The position numbers and the translations under genes were made by a program. The notes under the pieces are model-generated. The model saw only the letters and a list, made by a program, of their open reading frames with translations. It did no database searches and had not been told where the DNA came from. A DNA stretch of 64,000 nt from Chrysopilus asiliformis (Eukaryota; Arthropoda; Insecta; Diptera; Rhagionidae): the NCBI GenBank assembly GCA_964034945.1, contig OZ035961.1, forward strand, positions 43,676,184 through 43,740,183, read 5' to 3'. Positions 33,701-42,736 of this stretch are shown piece after piece. Every line of letters starts with the position of its first letter. Position 1 is the first letter of the stretch.

Positions 33701-36700
33701 GTTGAATAAGGGAGGATTTCCGTTGCGCAAATGGTGTTCCAACCATTCTAAACTACTTGAATACATCCCACCCGAGGATCATGCAGTGGAACTCACGCTC
33801 ACCGACAACGACGTCTCAACGTTGGGCTTAATTTGGAACCCTAAAGAGGATACACTCGCCATCAAGACGTTATGCAAGCAACAACTTCAACAATCGAACA
33901 AGAGATTCACTAAACGTTCCATATTAGCTGAAACATCCAGCATTTTTGATCCTTTAGGCATCATCAACCCGGTCGTTGTGCTTGCAAAAATCTTCATGCA
34001 GCATTTATGGAGTTTAAAACTAGACTGGGACGCGGCCATTCCTGAAGAACTTCATACAAGGTGGTCAAGATTTCGCGAACAAATTAAACTCTTAGACAAG
34101 GTGACCGTACCTCGACACGTAATAACTCCAGATTCAGAAATTGAACTGCACGCCTTTGCCGATGCAAGCGAACAAGCTTACGGAGCCTGTATTTATGCAA
34201 GAAGTAATGACTGCAACAATCAAATAACGATGAGACTACTGTGCTCGAAATCTCGCGTTGCTCCCACAAAGAAAGAAACCTTACCGCGATTGGAGCTCTG
34301 TGCGGCAGTCTTAACAACAAGTCTTGCCGAAAGAGTATTGACTTGCCTAAAGCAGCCAATGAAAAACATCACATATTGGACCGATTCTACAATCGTGCTG
34401 TCATGGATTCAGAATCCTTCAAGCACATTCAAAACGTTCGTCGCAAACCGAGTAGCTCAAATTCAAAGGGCATCATCCCCACAAAATTGGAGGCACATTG
34501 ACTCAAAGAGCAACCCAGCGGATATACTGTCAAGGGGCATTTACCCCAAGGATTTGCTCGATTGCAAACTTTGGTTTGAAGGACCTGAATTTTTAAAGAA
34601 ACCAAGGCCTTGCTGGCCAAAACTTAGAGCAGTCGAACCCAGCATCAACCTGGAGCTTAAGGCAGCAAAGACAATTTTATTAGCAACCAATAAGGGCAGT
34701 AGTTTCATAGATGAAATTCAGCATAACAATTCATTTCGAAGATTGCATGAAGTCACCGCCTTTGTAATCCGATTCACCAAGAATTGTCAAGCCCCAAGGG
34801 ACCAGCGGCTTATACAGAAAAGGCCAAATTCAGAGGAGTTATACAAGGCTCTTCATCATATCACGGCTCATGTACAAGGCAAAGAATTCTCTGCAGAACT
34901 AAAAGCGTTAAGAAAGAAAGAACCCTTAACATCTGGAAATCGGCTCACATCTCTGACTCCCTGGCTTGACGACAAAGGACTCATTAGAGTGGGAGGAAGA
35001 CTACAAGAATCACAACTGAGTTTCGAGGCCAAGCACCCAGTTCTTCTTCCTAGTACCGACATTATTACAAAGTTAATAGTAAGACAACTACACATTAACT
35101 ACCTACACCCAGGACCTCAAGCTCTACTAGCTCTGATGCGCAGACAATTTTGGGTTTTAGGAGGGCGTAGACTGGCACAGAATGTAGTCCATCACTGCCT
35201 AAAATGCGCCCGTGCAAGGCCAAGAAATATCTCACAATTGATGGGAAATTTACCAGTGGAGCGACTACAGCCAACACGACCATTTACTCACACTGGGATA
35301 GACTTTTGCGGGCCGTTTATGATCCATTATAAAATCCGCGGGAAGACACCTACCAAGGCGTACATTGCTGTTTTCGTCTGCTTCTCCACCAAGGCCGTGC
35401 ACTTGGAGCTCGTCTCTGACTTGACTTCAGCCAGCTTTATCGGCTGCTTGAAACGTTTTATTGCTCGACGAGGACGACCAACCACTGTACACTGCGATAA
35501 CGCCACAAATTTTATTGGAGCGAAAAACGAGCTACAGGAGCTTGGTAAATTGTTCGCATCAACTCAACATCAACAAGACGTTGAAGAACAATGTGCTCAA
35601 CAGGGCATTCTATGGAAATTCATTCCTGCTCGTTCTCCCCACTTTGGAGGTCTTTGGGAGGCCGCGGTCAAATCAGTGAAACATCACTTAAAGCGCGTAG
35701 CATATGGAGCCTCATTGACATACGAGGAACTGAACACTGTCATAGCCGAGGTAGAATCAATGCTAAATTCAAGGCCACTTACACCTATGTCTAACGACCC
35801 GAATGACTTACAGCCCCTTACTCCGGGACATTTCTTCATTGGAGAGCCCCTTACAGCTATTCCAGATCCGGGGTTTCAAGAAAATAGAATCCATTTAAAC
35901 AAAAGATGGAAGCTGGTGACTGCCCTGAAAGACGAAATTTGGAGGAGATGGTCCACAGAATACCTGCAGGAATTACAACGTCGATCAAAATGGACAAAGC
36001 CTGTCACAGAAATCTCTCCTGGAACTCTCGTCGTGTTGAAGGAAGACAATACACCATCGTTAAAATGGCCCATGGCACGGGTCATAAATGTGCACCCCGG
36101 AAAGGACAACTTAATCAGAGTAGTAGAATTAAAAACTGCCAAGGGAACCACAAAACGTGCCATTCACCGAGTGTGCCCCCTCCCAGTATCGACGACAGAC
36201 GAGGTTGACGAGCCGCAACAAGGATCATCGCCGACCAGAAAACCAAGAAACGGCAGCTTCAAGCCCATCAATCCTAAGTGGTTAGAACCTGCACACCAGA
36301 AACGGGATACCTCACCCTTGGTTAACACTCCAAAACGCAAGGCGAATCTGTTCAGCATAGCATTAATAGTACTGCTGGCGTTAACACCTATCTCGGAATC
36401 GTTAAATGGGACCAGAATGCCAAAATTATCGGTTATGCCAGGACTCTACAAGCACGACGGCTACGATCACGAAATTAATGCTTTGAAGGAAAACATCCAG
36501 CTCTTGAAGGAAAATTCGGTATTGAACGAAATGCCAAATTCAAACAGCAGCCACCACTTCATTGCATATATCGCATTGATGCTCAGCGTAGGTTTCCTGC
36601 TATGCTTTTTAGCACGCTTTCTTCATCAACGATGCAAGAATCAGAAGCCAACGCCGGCGCCTAGAAGAGGAGTTCATGCAGAGGATTTTACTTTAAAGAC

Positions 36701-36803
36701 ATCTATTGAAGTACCTTCAAGGCGGGGGAGTATGTTCGGTACCAACCGTCAGCAATTATCACCTGATGCACCTGTATCGCCACGTGAGGCAGACAACGCA
36801 TAA
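30759..36803 (+). CDS. Bel/Pao Gag-Pol polyprotein with C-terminal membrane region, 2014 aa
   Basis: A single frame without stops. Order seen: N-terminal Gag with the DUF1759-type region from about residue 224 (LPKVRIPTFDG). CCHC knuckle CENCLQPGHAVNAC near 459, followed by CFNCNKQHHTLIH. Aspartic protease with DTGS near 554. Reverse transcriptase about 790-1010 with FYVDD at 956-960. RNase H about 1120-1255 (FADAS, RLELCAA, WTDST). Integrase HHCC about 1445-1483 and core D1515, D1580, E1634 (GIDFCG, HCDNAT, LWEAA), then a DUF5641-like tail. After residue 1860 come a hydrophobic stretch (LFSIALIVLLALTPI), about 50 residues with an NGT sequon and a heptad-like LKENIQLLKEN, then a second hydrophobic segment (IAYIALMLSVGFLLCFL). 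The frame stops inside the 3' LTR. Domain order is known for Bel/Pao; the membrane reading is inference. Start chosen at the first ATG. Confidence 0.93.
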   Translation: MDTFIDVAARQSQLGADIEKLSENYRKDGPSRRTEEYLIRRQQSLEDLWQAYDSNHRLILGCLKNEDLEHPYFKANHRSNVEALYKTLKTKIEAALLEPVSTVQAGPSQPKDDQPQQTTTKMIRQQKANMAALERLLQRLEEESTKTFSKMYYSEQLKMIQRYWQTSMDMHGVIMADDFQPDDYDERSYADLEYRQLQAVVRLREEMEKLQPSSSNFQYAPQFKLPKVRIPTFDGSYLKWTEFHDLFNQLIHSQPMGNVQKMFHLKSNLSGEAAKIIQHLQISEENYVAAWDILKSRYNNIRLLVSASLHKLFSQPFMTENSASGVKKFHDVIKECISALNNLKINTDNWDPIALYFLTQKLDKETHRLYEQSLKDPRDLQKLSGFLSFLESRFHTLESLGDRKDRQQKQNFNSRSSLLSTHQQTCSCCKQVNHRLHKCKKFLQMSINDRIQYIKKHSLCENCLQPGHAVNACLSRHCFNCNKQHHTLIHQVAQLRASETPGLAISQPVQSQVGLFTTGATLANEKQSYVFLATALLHALDKHGNPVECRAILDTGSQNNFISEKLCKRLGLSTTNTQLNLACLGSATLQTQRRVCVHLRSQKTNFTADLEAFILPQIAPQQPSRFIDISSWSIPQNIQLADAQFHQPRGIDLLIGAELYCDLMTIGQIKLGPNLPTLQNSLLGWIVLGKAANLPSSESFCGIGVGLDERIRRFWELEETEAPEKLLSSEQLACREHFHSTYRRDLNGKFIVKLPFKPINSELGDSCHQAQRRFLALERKFSRMPELRQEYVKFMREYEAMGHMEVLSRELLPLRHYFVPHHAVLKPGSRTTKLRVVFDASAKTSTNISLNDILQPGPTIQEDLFSILIRFRMHRYVFTADIVKMYRQIWLDSSDRNMLLIVWRERPTDELRYYRLCTVTYGTVPASYQATQCLHALAEIEQQNHPLASAVTKKDFYVDDILTGADNISEAIQIQQQLRDMLNKGGFPLRKWCSNHSKLLEYIPPEDHAVELTLTDNDVSTLGLIWNPKEDTLAIKTLCKQQLQQSNKRFTKRSILAETSSIFDPLGIINPVVVLAKIFMQHLWSLKLDWDAAIPEELHTRWSRFREQIKLLDKVTVPRHVITPDSEIELHAFADASEQAYGACIYARSNDCNNQITMRLLCSKSRVAPTKKETLPRLELCAAVLTTSLAERVLTCLKQPMKNITYWTDSTIVLSWIQNPSSTFKTFVANRVAQIQRASSPQNWRHIDSKSNPADILSRGIYPKDLLDCKLWFEGPEFLKKPRPCWPKLRAVEPSINLELKAAKTILLATNKGSSFIDEIQHNNSFRRLHEVTAFVIRFTKNCQAPRDQRLIQKRPNSEELYKALHHITAHVQGKEFSAELKALRKKEPLTSGNRLTSLTPWLDDKGLIRVGGRLQESQLSFEAKHPVLLPSTDIITKLIVRQLHINYLHPGPQALLALMRRQFWVLGGRRLAQNVVHHCLKCARARPRNISQLMGNLPVERLQPTRPFTHTGIDFCGPFMIHYKIRGKTPTKAYIAVFVCFSTKAVHLELVSDLTSASFIGCLKRFIARRGRPTTVHCDNATNFIGAKNELQELGKLFASTQHQQDVEEQCAQQGILWKFIPARSPHFGGLWEAAVKSVKHHLKRVAYGASLTYEELNTVIAEVESMLNSRPLTPMSNDPNDLQPLTPGHFFIGEPLTAIPDPGFQENRIHLNKRWKLVTALKDEIWRRWSTEYLQELQRRSKWTKPVTEISPGTLVVLKEDNTPSLKWPMARVINVHPGKDNLIRVVELKTAKGTTKRAIHRVCPLPVSTTDEVDEPQQGSSPTRKPRNGSFKPINPKWLEPAHQKRDTSPLVNTPKRKANLFSIALIVLLALTPISESLNGTRMPKLSVMPGLYKHDGYDHEINALKENIQLLKENSVLNEMPNSNSSHHFIAYIALMLSVGFLLCFLARFLHQRCKNQKPTPAPRRGVHAEDFTLKTSIEVPSRRGSMFGTNRQQLSPDAPVSPREADNA
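36721..36732 (+). promoter_or_regulatory. Polypurine tract
   Basis: ggcgggggagta immediately precedes the 3' LTR, the expected plus-strand primer site. It also encodes part of the polyprotein tail (RRGS). Confidence 0.8.
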
Positions 36804-37146
36804 GACAAACGAAATACGACCTGTTGTTGCCTTTTTCCGCTGACGATGCGTCTGGAAAATGTTCTCACGGGAACCATGTAGAATTTAGAATTTAGAATTT
36901 CCAATGTTAAGAAATTTTGTATATAAATAATGATTTGTAAGAATAAAAACCAGAAACAGTTAATTAGTCTTCGAGTGATTATCAATTGAAGAGGCCCCAC
37001 CCGAGGTAGCCGCATTTGACTTAATTCAAAGGAAGTTAATTCAATCTCAGTTCATTCAAGTGAAGAGGCCCCACCAGAGGTAGCCGCACTTGCCCAAAAT
37101 ATTAAAAACCCACAAGACCTGGAAGGGAAGAAGCTCCACTCCAACA
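36733..37146 (+). repeat. 3' LTR (414 bp)
   Basis: Same sequence as the 5' LTR. Its first 71 nt are read as the last codons and stop of the polyprotein (TAA at 36801-36803). The AATAAA signal is at 36942-36947. Confidence 0.95.
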
Positions 37147-37506
37147 CTATTCTTATTCAGTGCACCTTTAAGTGCATTTGTGACCCAATTTTGATTTTTT
37201 GAGTAAAAAGCTGGACTACAGTGGACGTATTTGTAAAAAATAAAAATTTTTAATTTTTTTTTTTTTTTTTAAATGAATAGGTACTAATAGCTTAAACATC
37301 ATTAATTTGTATAGAGAGAATTTTTAACCCCCATAGAAAAAAACATGTACCGAACGGGTTAATACCGTTTTGACCTAAATTTTGAATTAACTCCGAAAAG
37401 GAGTCAAAAGTTCACTCCAACTCCTTTTGGGAGTTATTTTCATTGTAAAGGGTGTTCACGTTTAGAAGAGACTTACCAATTGGCTTCAACAGCCTATTGG
37501 GAAGGC

Positions 37507-37560
37507 AAATGGTTTACAATTCCGAGAGGTCCCATGTTCGAGTCCCGGCAGAGGCATGCA
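37507..37560 (+). repeat. tRNA-like segment with intact B box (possible SINE head)
   Basis: 'gttcgagtcccggcagagg' is a perfect pol III B box with a tRNA-like acceptor 3' half. The T-stem is mispaired (ccatg against cccgg) and no clear D-arm or A box is seen, so it is not a functional tRNA. It directly abuts the TIR element at 37584. Confidence 0.45.
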
Positions 37561-37583
37561 AGAAAAGTTTTTAACAAGTCAAT

Positions 37584-38390
37584 CACCTCTATTCTTGAAT
37601 ACGGCGTTACGTTTATTTGCTCGATTAGTGTTCGATCGTGAGCAATCGGTATTCTTGAATACGCAGTATCTATCAATGTTCGATTTGAAATAACGCATTG
37701 CAACGCATTCGATTTTTGGTATTCTTGAATACGCCGGGAACACTTTTTTGAGGTTAAATCACTCACTTCAAATTTCTCGCGTTTGAATTGGGTGTTTACA
37801 AAAATGTAAGGTAAATATTATATGTTTAAATGAAAGATTTTAACAGTGAATTCTTAAAATAGGAGTGCAAAGAAAAACACTACAAACAAAAACTAGTTTG
37901 CATTTTTAATTTCAAAAATGAAAAACAATCCAACAAAGTCGCAGATAGAGATGAATTTATAGTGGGAGGAAATTTCATATATTCGACCGGAACCGGAAAC
38001 CTTTTTTGAATCTACAAAACTGCAAATAAAAATCTATGAGATTCCCAGTATTTGTATGCACTTACGCTTCATTGGTTAAGCTCATCAAATCTGAAGAGTG
38101 TCTTAGAAAATTTCTTTGCTGGTGTAACGAATTCAACTCCTTTTGCCTCAATAAATGATACATCAGCGTAGAATCCATGGCTACTGAAGCAAATCACTTC
38201 AAACACTTCATTTTTAATCAAAATTAAGAACAAACAATCGAATCAGCTGATGTTTGACAGCGCGTTGCCATGCGATACTTTATGTACCAAACACGAAGCT
38301 CCCGGCGTATTCCAGAATATCAATTGCGTAGCGAATCGAATCGAGCGCGTTAGGTTTTTGCTCCTAACGCCGTATTCAAGAATAGAGGTG
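37584..38390. mobile_element. TIR element with 'tattcttgaatacg' ends
   Basis: cacctctattcttgaatacg at the left and its complement at the right (about 27 bp). The 15-mer tattcttgaatacgc recurs inside at 37651 and 37719, and inverted near 38307. No protein. 38391-39914 is AT-rich with many aaagttt/aaacttt words and no gene. Confidence 0.65.
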
Positions 38391-39914
38391 AATATTAACT
38401 TTGGAAACACGAAAAAAAACTCAAAACATCTCTCAAATGCTTGCAAAAAAAGAGAAAAAAGAGAATTTGCGAGGTGAATTGTTTTTTTTTTTGGGCCATC
38501 TAATAAGTTGGTTTAACACCGAAAAATTGTTAAAAATTAACACCCATATTCTCATTTTTTCCCCGGAAAAAATGTATGTTAATTTTTATATAAGACACAA
38601 GAAAAACTCTGTAGAAAATTTTTGAGGCCGATGCTTACGAATCTAATGGTGAAATTTTAAAATTGAAGGTCATCTAAGGATAAAGCTATCTTTTCCCAAA
38701 AACTTCCAACAAAGTTGATTGCTGCTTTTTTTCGGAATTTTTCTGAAATACAAAAAAAAATATTTAACACAACAATAAAATGTATACATACTGAACGTCC
38801 TTTAAATTTTTTTTATTAGTTTAATAGGACATAGAAAATGTCGTATGCTAATTGAGTCGTTCGGACGTCAATCCGATTAGGTCCACTTTATTTTTAAATT
38901 TTCAGTGTTCAAAAAAATTTTATTATTTCTGTCTGTGTGTGGTTTTAGTTCTTGTTCAGTTATCAAGTCTTTACCTTAAAATATGCCATAAGATATTCTC
39001 TGAATAAACTTAATAAAATGAAAATTTTTCAAAATTCTTGTATTACAAAACATTGATTTTTTCCACTTTTTATAAAATGCGTTTAACCGCTTTGGCCTCT
39101 TAACAACTCAATTTGGAGTGTCATTCTTAATTACCAAATGACTGATACATTTTGTATTGCATTCTGATTTCATTTTTCGTTTCGACTCTCTAAAGAATTT
39201 TAAAGCGAAGAAATAACGATTCCACAATTTCAACTACAAAATATTTTTATTTCGTCTGCAATTCTCAGTCTCCGACTGACTAAAAAATTTTATGTTCGTA
39301 TAGAACATACCAGGAGTTTGGAGTCAGAGTTATTAATTTTGGACAAAAGAAATTCAAACAATAAAAATTTTATGATTTCTCGAACAAACACGGCGGAAAA
39401 TTAGAGGTTAGTTTTTTCAACTTCACTCAGCTATTTAATTTAAATATTTTCAACCAACGTGTTTTTAAAAACGAATGTTTGATTTTTTTCAATTTCTAAG
39501 TTAAGTTTTTCAACTGTTTAAAGTTTAAATGTGTCTTTTTCAAACATCTTATCTAAAAATGTAAACCTAAAAAGTTAATTTTTTAAATTCAGGTTTAAAT
39601 TTTAAACTAAACAAATGAAATTTTCTAAAACAAATTTTGTCAACACAAAGTTTAAAAATTCAACTAATTTAGACTAAAAAGTGAAATTTTCAACTTCAAA
39701 TAGTTTACTTTTTAAACTAAAAAGTTTAAAATTTTGCTGCTTTGATTGCCACGGGGCGTTTCTTGAGTCGATCCGTAGAACGTTTGTTTTCAGGACTCAA
39801 AGTCGTAAGATCCGATTTAAGCGCAAGAATGAAGACAGACAATTAGAATTTATCCTATTTTTAAAAACAAACTCCCGATAATCCGCGTTTCAAACTTTTT
39901 TTTTAAATATAGTA

Positions 39915-40417
39915 CCGTAAACTAAGGTGACTTTGGCCCAAAAAAACATGTCTTAATAATTTTTCGACTAAATTTTTTCTTTGTACGTAAGTACCACATA
40001 GTTTTTTGTATTTATTTTCTTTGTTAGACCTTTCTAAACGTTAATTGCGGAAAATATTAATAACATTTTATGTTCCGCAAAAAGAGGCCAAAGTCACTCA
40101 GGGGTTGGGGTGACTTTGTCCCATTGTATATTTTTCATTATATTTAACACCAAATATCTTAGAAAGACATTTTCAACCCTTGAATCAATAGTGTACGTTT
40201 CACTTTCAACTAATAATGCTCCACGCAGTATGCCTCACAAGATTTGGCGCGGCAAGCAATTACCGGTGTTTATTTGAAAGCGAATTACTACAACGAAGAT
40301 ACTAGTAAAAAATAAAAACCTGTAATATGAGAAATGTAGGCCATATTGGGATGACAAACCTTTTTGTGAGTTGGGCTAAAGTCACCCGCCAAGGGCCAAT
40401 GCCATCCCGTTTTACGG
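39915..40417. mobile_element. MITE with TA duplication, ggtgactttgg repeats
   Basis: TIR ccgtaaac / gttttacgg, flanked by TA (39913-39914, 40418-40419). Inner 'aaggtgactttggccc' and 'gggctaaagtcaccc' are inverted. Non-coding. Confidence 0.65.
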
Positions 40418-40604
40418 TATTCATTTCTTTTAAATTATCTCAGTTTCCTTTTCATCTTAACAAATAGCTCTATCCTGGACTTACAACAGCTTTTTCTTGG
40501 TGTGAAATTTCAATTTTTGAGACTGATCGTGTATAAATAAAAATGTCTGATAAATTAAGAACGGAAAATCTTACCATATTGGGACTTTCTACCACATACT
40601 TAAA

Positions 40605-40969
40605 GCTAGAACCTGAATCGTACGTCGATGCGTCCGTCACGTTAACAGTTTGAGTAAAATCAACGGGCTGCTATGAGTACTCCCCTAATAATACGTTTTC
40701 CGATGCGGCAACCGCATAGAGTAGGTCGACTTTCTACTTTTACATGCGGCAACGCACGGAAATGTCATTTCGCAAAAAAGTTTGTTTACGATTTAAGCAA
40801 TTTAAGTATGGAACAAATTGAAAGTAATTGTTTTGACGATAAACTAATAGAAGAAGTGAAAAACAATGAGTTAACTCCAGATTCGTTGCCGTACCCAACT
40901 ATCACCGCATAAAACTGTCAACCGGACGGACGCATGACGGACGCATCGACGTACGATTCAGGTTCTAGC
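40605..40969. mobile_element. Element with 40-bp perfect-looking TIRs and TAAA duplication
   Basis: gctagaacctgaatcgtacg begins the left TIR, and the right TIR is its complement through tgacggacgcatcgacgtac. TAAA is at 40601-40604 and 40970-40973. It encloses a short frame (40673-40912). Confidence 0.75.
40673..40912 (+). CDS. 79-codon frame inside a TIR element, unknown
   Basis: Starts MSTPLIIRFPMRQPHRVGRL and includes TCGNARKCHF and an acidic C-terminal half ending DSLPYPTITA. It fills most of the 365-bp element. I do not recognise the protein. It could be a truncated transposase terminus or chance; length alone is not decisive. Confidence 0.3.
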   Translation: MSTPLIIRFPMRQPHRVGRLSTFTCGNARKCHFAKKFVYDLSNLSMEQIESNCFDDKLIEEVKNNELTPDSLPYPTITA

Positions 40970-41164
40970 TAAACAGCAGCGAAATGATTTACTATGAACC
41001 TGTACCAAAGTGTACGATAAAATCTAGAAAATTTGCCATTTTGAAACCTGTATAAATCGGATCTCGGACACGCCGGAAACCTATTTAAGCCGGTCAAATT
41101 TCCTGGTCTCATGCGAGTACGTCTTAAACAGGTCTCAATGTATTATATTCTCTTATATTGTATA

Positions 41165-41816
41165 CAGTAAAAGCTCCCATAAGCGGACACTCACGGGACC
41201 AAGATGTTTAAAGTGATGCATCACGAATTTTGTTCTAAGAAAAGTGTCCGCTTATCGGAGGTATCCTCAAGATTAGATTAGATTAGGTTAACGGGTAGTC
41301 CAAGACTAAGCCCTTATGCACTTAGACCACGCTGTGGGTCCATTGTGCATTTAGAGTAGGTTGGCTATGCATACTACAGTAGTCTTTTTGATCCGCAGAT
41401 AAAGTTGGCTAAACGATTTAGTGGAATCTTTCCAATGTCCTGAAAACTAAGGGAACGACTGCCAAGAGTATTTTCCCTACGGTTTTGGTAGTAAGGACAA
41501 CTACACAAAAAGTGTTCTGCTGTCTCTTCCTCCTCATCACATAAATTGCAAGACGGATCCTCAACTAAGCCAATCTTGTGTAAATGGTAGTTAAGTTTAC
41601 AGTGACCAGTGAGTACACCTACTAATTGTTGGATAGACTTCTTGCTTAGTCTAATGGTATTGGCGAATTTAACTAGGTCAGGTTTGCAACCAAATTTTTT
41701 GGCTTGTAGGCACGTGGCTTCACTCATCCACCTAGTCTTGTGCAGTGTAGTACAATGTCTTCGAATAAGTCCTTTTACCGACGAATTGGAGGTATCCTCA
41801 AAGACAGCTTTCACTG
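41165..41816. mobile_element. pogo-like MITE interrupted by a non-LTR insertion
   Basis: TIR CAGTAAAAGCT / AGCTTTCACTG with TA on both sides (41163-41164, 41817-41818). Removing the insertion and one duplicated target leaves about 121 bp, typical of pogo MITEs. Confidence 0.75.
41271..41787 (-). mobile_element. 5'-truncated non-LTR retrotransposon with 14-bp target duplication
   Basis: Minus orientation. The target duplication ggaggtatcctcaa lies at 41257-41270 and 41788-41801. The coding part (stop at about 41374) reads KTRWMSEATCLQAKKFGCKP, LTGHCKLNYHLHKIG, DPSCNLCDEEEETAEHFLC and CPYYQNRREN, the region downstream of RNase H in I/R1-like ORF2 proteins. The 3' UTR ends in a (TAATC)n-type tail. 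A second, longer relative is at 53830-54830. The apparent start Met is in the flanking MITE. Confidence 0.8.
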
Positions 41817-42093
41817 TATATAATAAATCTACCGTTAATTTCCAAGCAATATGCAAAAATCTAATAATTTACCATTTAATGGAAATATCTCAATAACGGT
41901 AAAGGGCAATGGATAACGATAATAAACAAAAAGGTCATTCTCATTAATTCATTCCATAGATACCACCAACAAATAACCGTTATTTTTCGAAATAATCGCA
42001 AAAACTGATTTTTTAAATAACGGGATATCTCGATAAGGACAGAGAAAAACAAGTGTAGGAAATTTGACTGCCTTCAACATTTGTCATACATAA

Positions 42094-42262
42094 AGGCCTG
42101 TGTCCACATGGAAGTTTATTTGCAGAAGTCGCTTCTAGCAGACACTTCTGGAAGTTTTTCCCGTGGAAACACTAACTGCAAGTGAACTTCCAGAAGTTGT
42201 GACACCAGAAATCTCTTCTAGAAGCGACTTCTGCAAATAAACTTCCATGTAGACACAGGCCT
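42094..42262. mobile_element. Hairpin PIF/Harbinger-like MITE
   Basis: TIRs of about 45 bp beginning aggcctgtgtccacatggaa, flanked by TAA (42091-42093, 42263-42265). Inner cttctggaagt / acttccagaag adds pairing. 42266-42736 holds a 'gacagacagaaagac' relic and no gene. Confidence 0.72.
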
Positions 42263-42736
42263 TAAGACTACTGAAAACCGTGCAGTTTCGGAATAAATAG
42301 CAAAAAACGAAATTGCGATTCTTAAAAACCCGCCATCTTGGATGCTTCCAATTAACGGATTTCCACAAAAAGTTGATAGGATCATCGCAGTCCAGGACCA
42401 AAGTCCCTGTAAAATTTCATGGCCCTAGCTATATTAGTTTTTGAGAAATCTTGACAGCAGAGACATTTTCGTTGACTGACAGACAGAAAGACATTTTTGT
42501 AATAATGGGAAATGTTTTTAGCTAAAATTAAGAGAACTATGTATAAGAAAGTAAAAAAACTAAAATTATCTATTATGGAAAGCATTTTTATTAAAATTAT
42601 TTAATACGTACTTAGCACAGAAATTATTTTATATAATTAAAAAAGATGAGTAGTGAAAATGTTTCCAGTTGTGAAAAGTGTTACAAACGAAAAAAAAAAT
42701 GTTAGTTTGATCTTTTTTAAGTGAATATGAAATTTT

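Larger units (their letters stand above)
30325..37146 (+). mobile_element. Complete Bel/Pao LTR retrotransposon
   Basis: 6,822 bp bounded by two 414-bp LTRs that I find identical, both TG...CA, with a 5-bp target duplication ctatt (30320-30324 and 37147-37151). It has a primer binding site, a polypurine tract and one uninterrupted polyprotein frame in Bel/Pao domain order. LTR identity means very recent insertion, so it may still be mobile. It sits between an older MITE (29761-30090) and an older TIR region (37584 onward). Confidence 0.95.

Noticed and set aside
32504..36358. Many 60-114-codon frames across the Bel/Pao element on both strands
   Set aside because: All overlap the single polyprotein frame and lack domains of their own.
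37507..37560. Functional tRNA gene
   Set aside because: The B box is perfect, but the T-stem is mispaired and there is no A box or cloverleaf 5' half.
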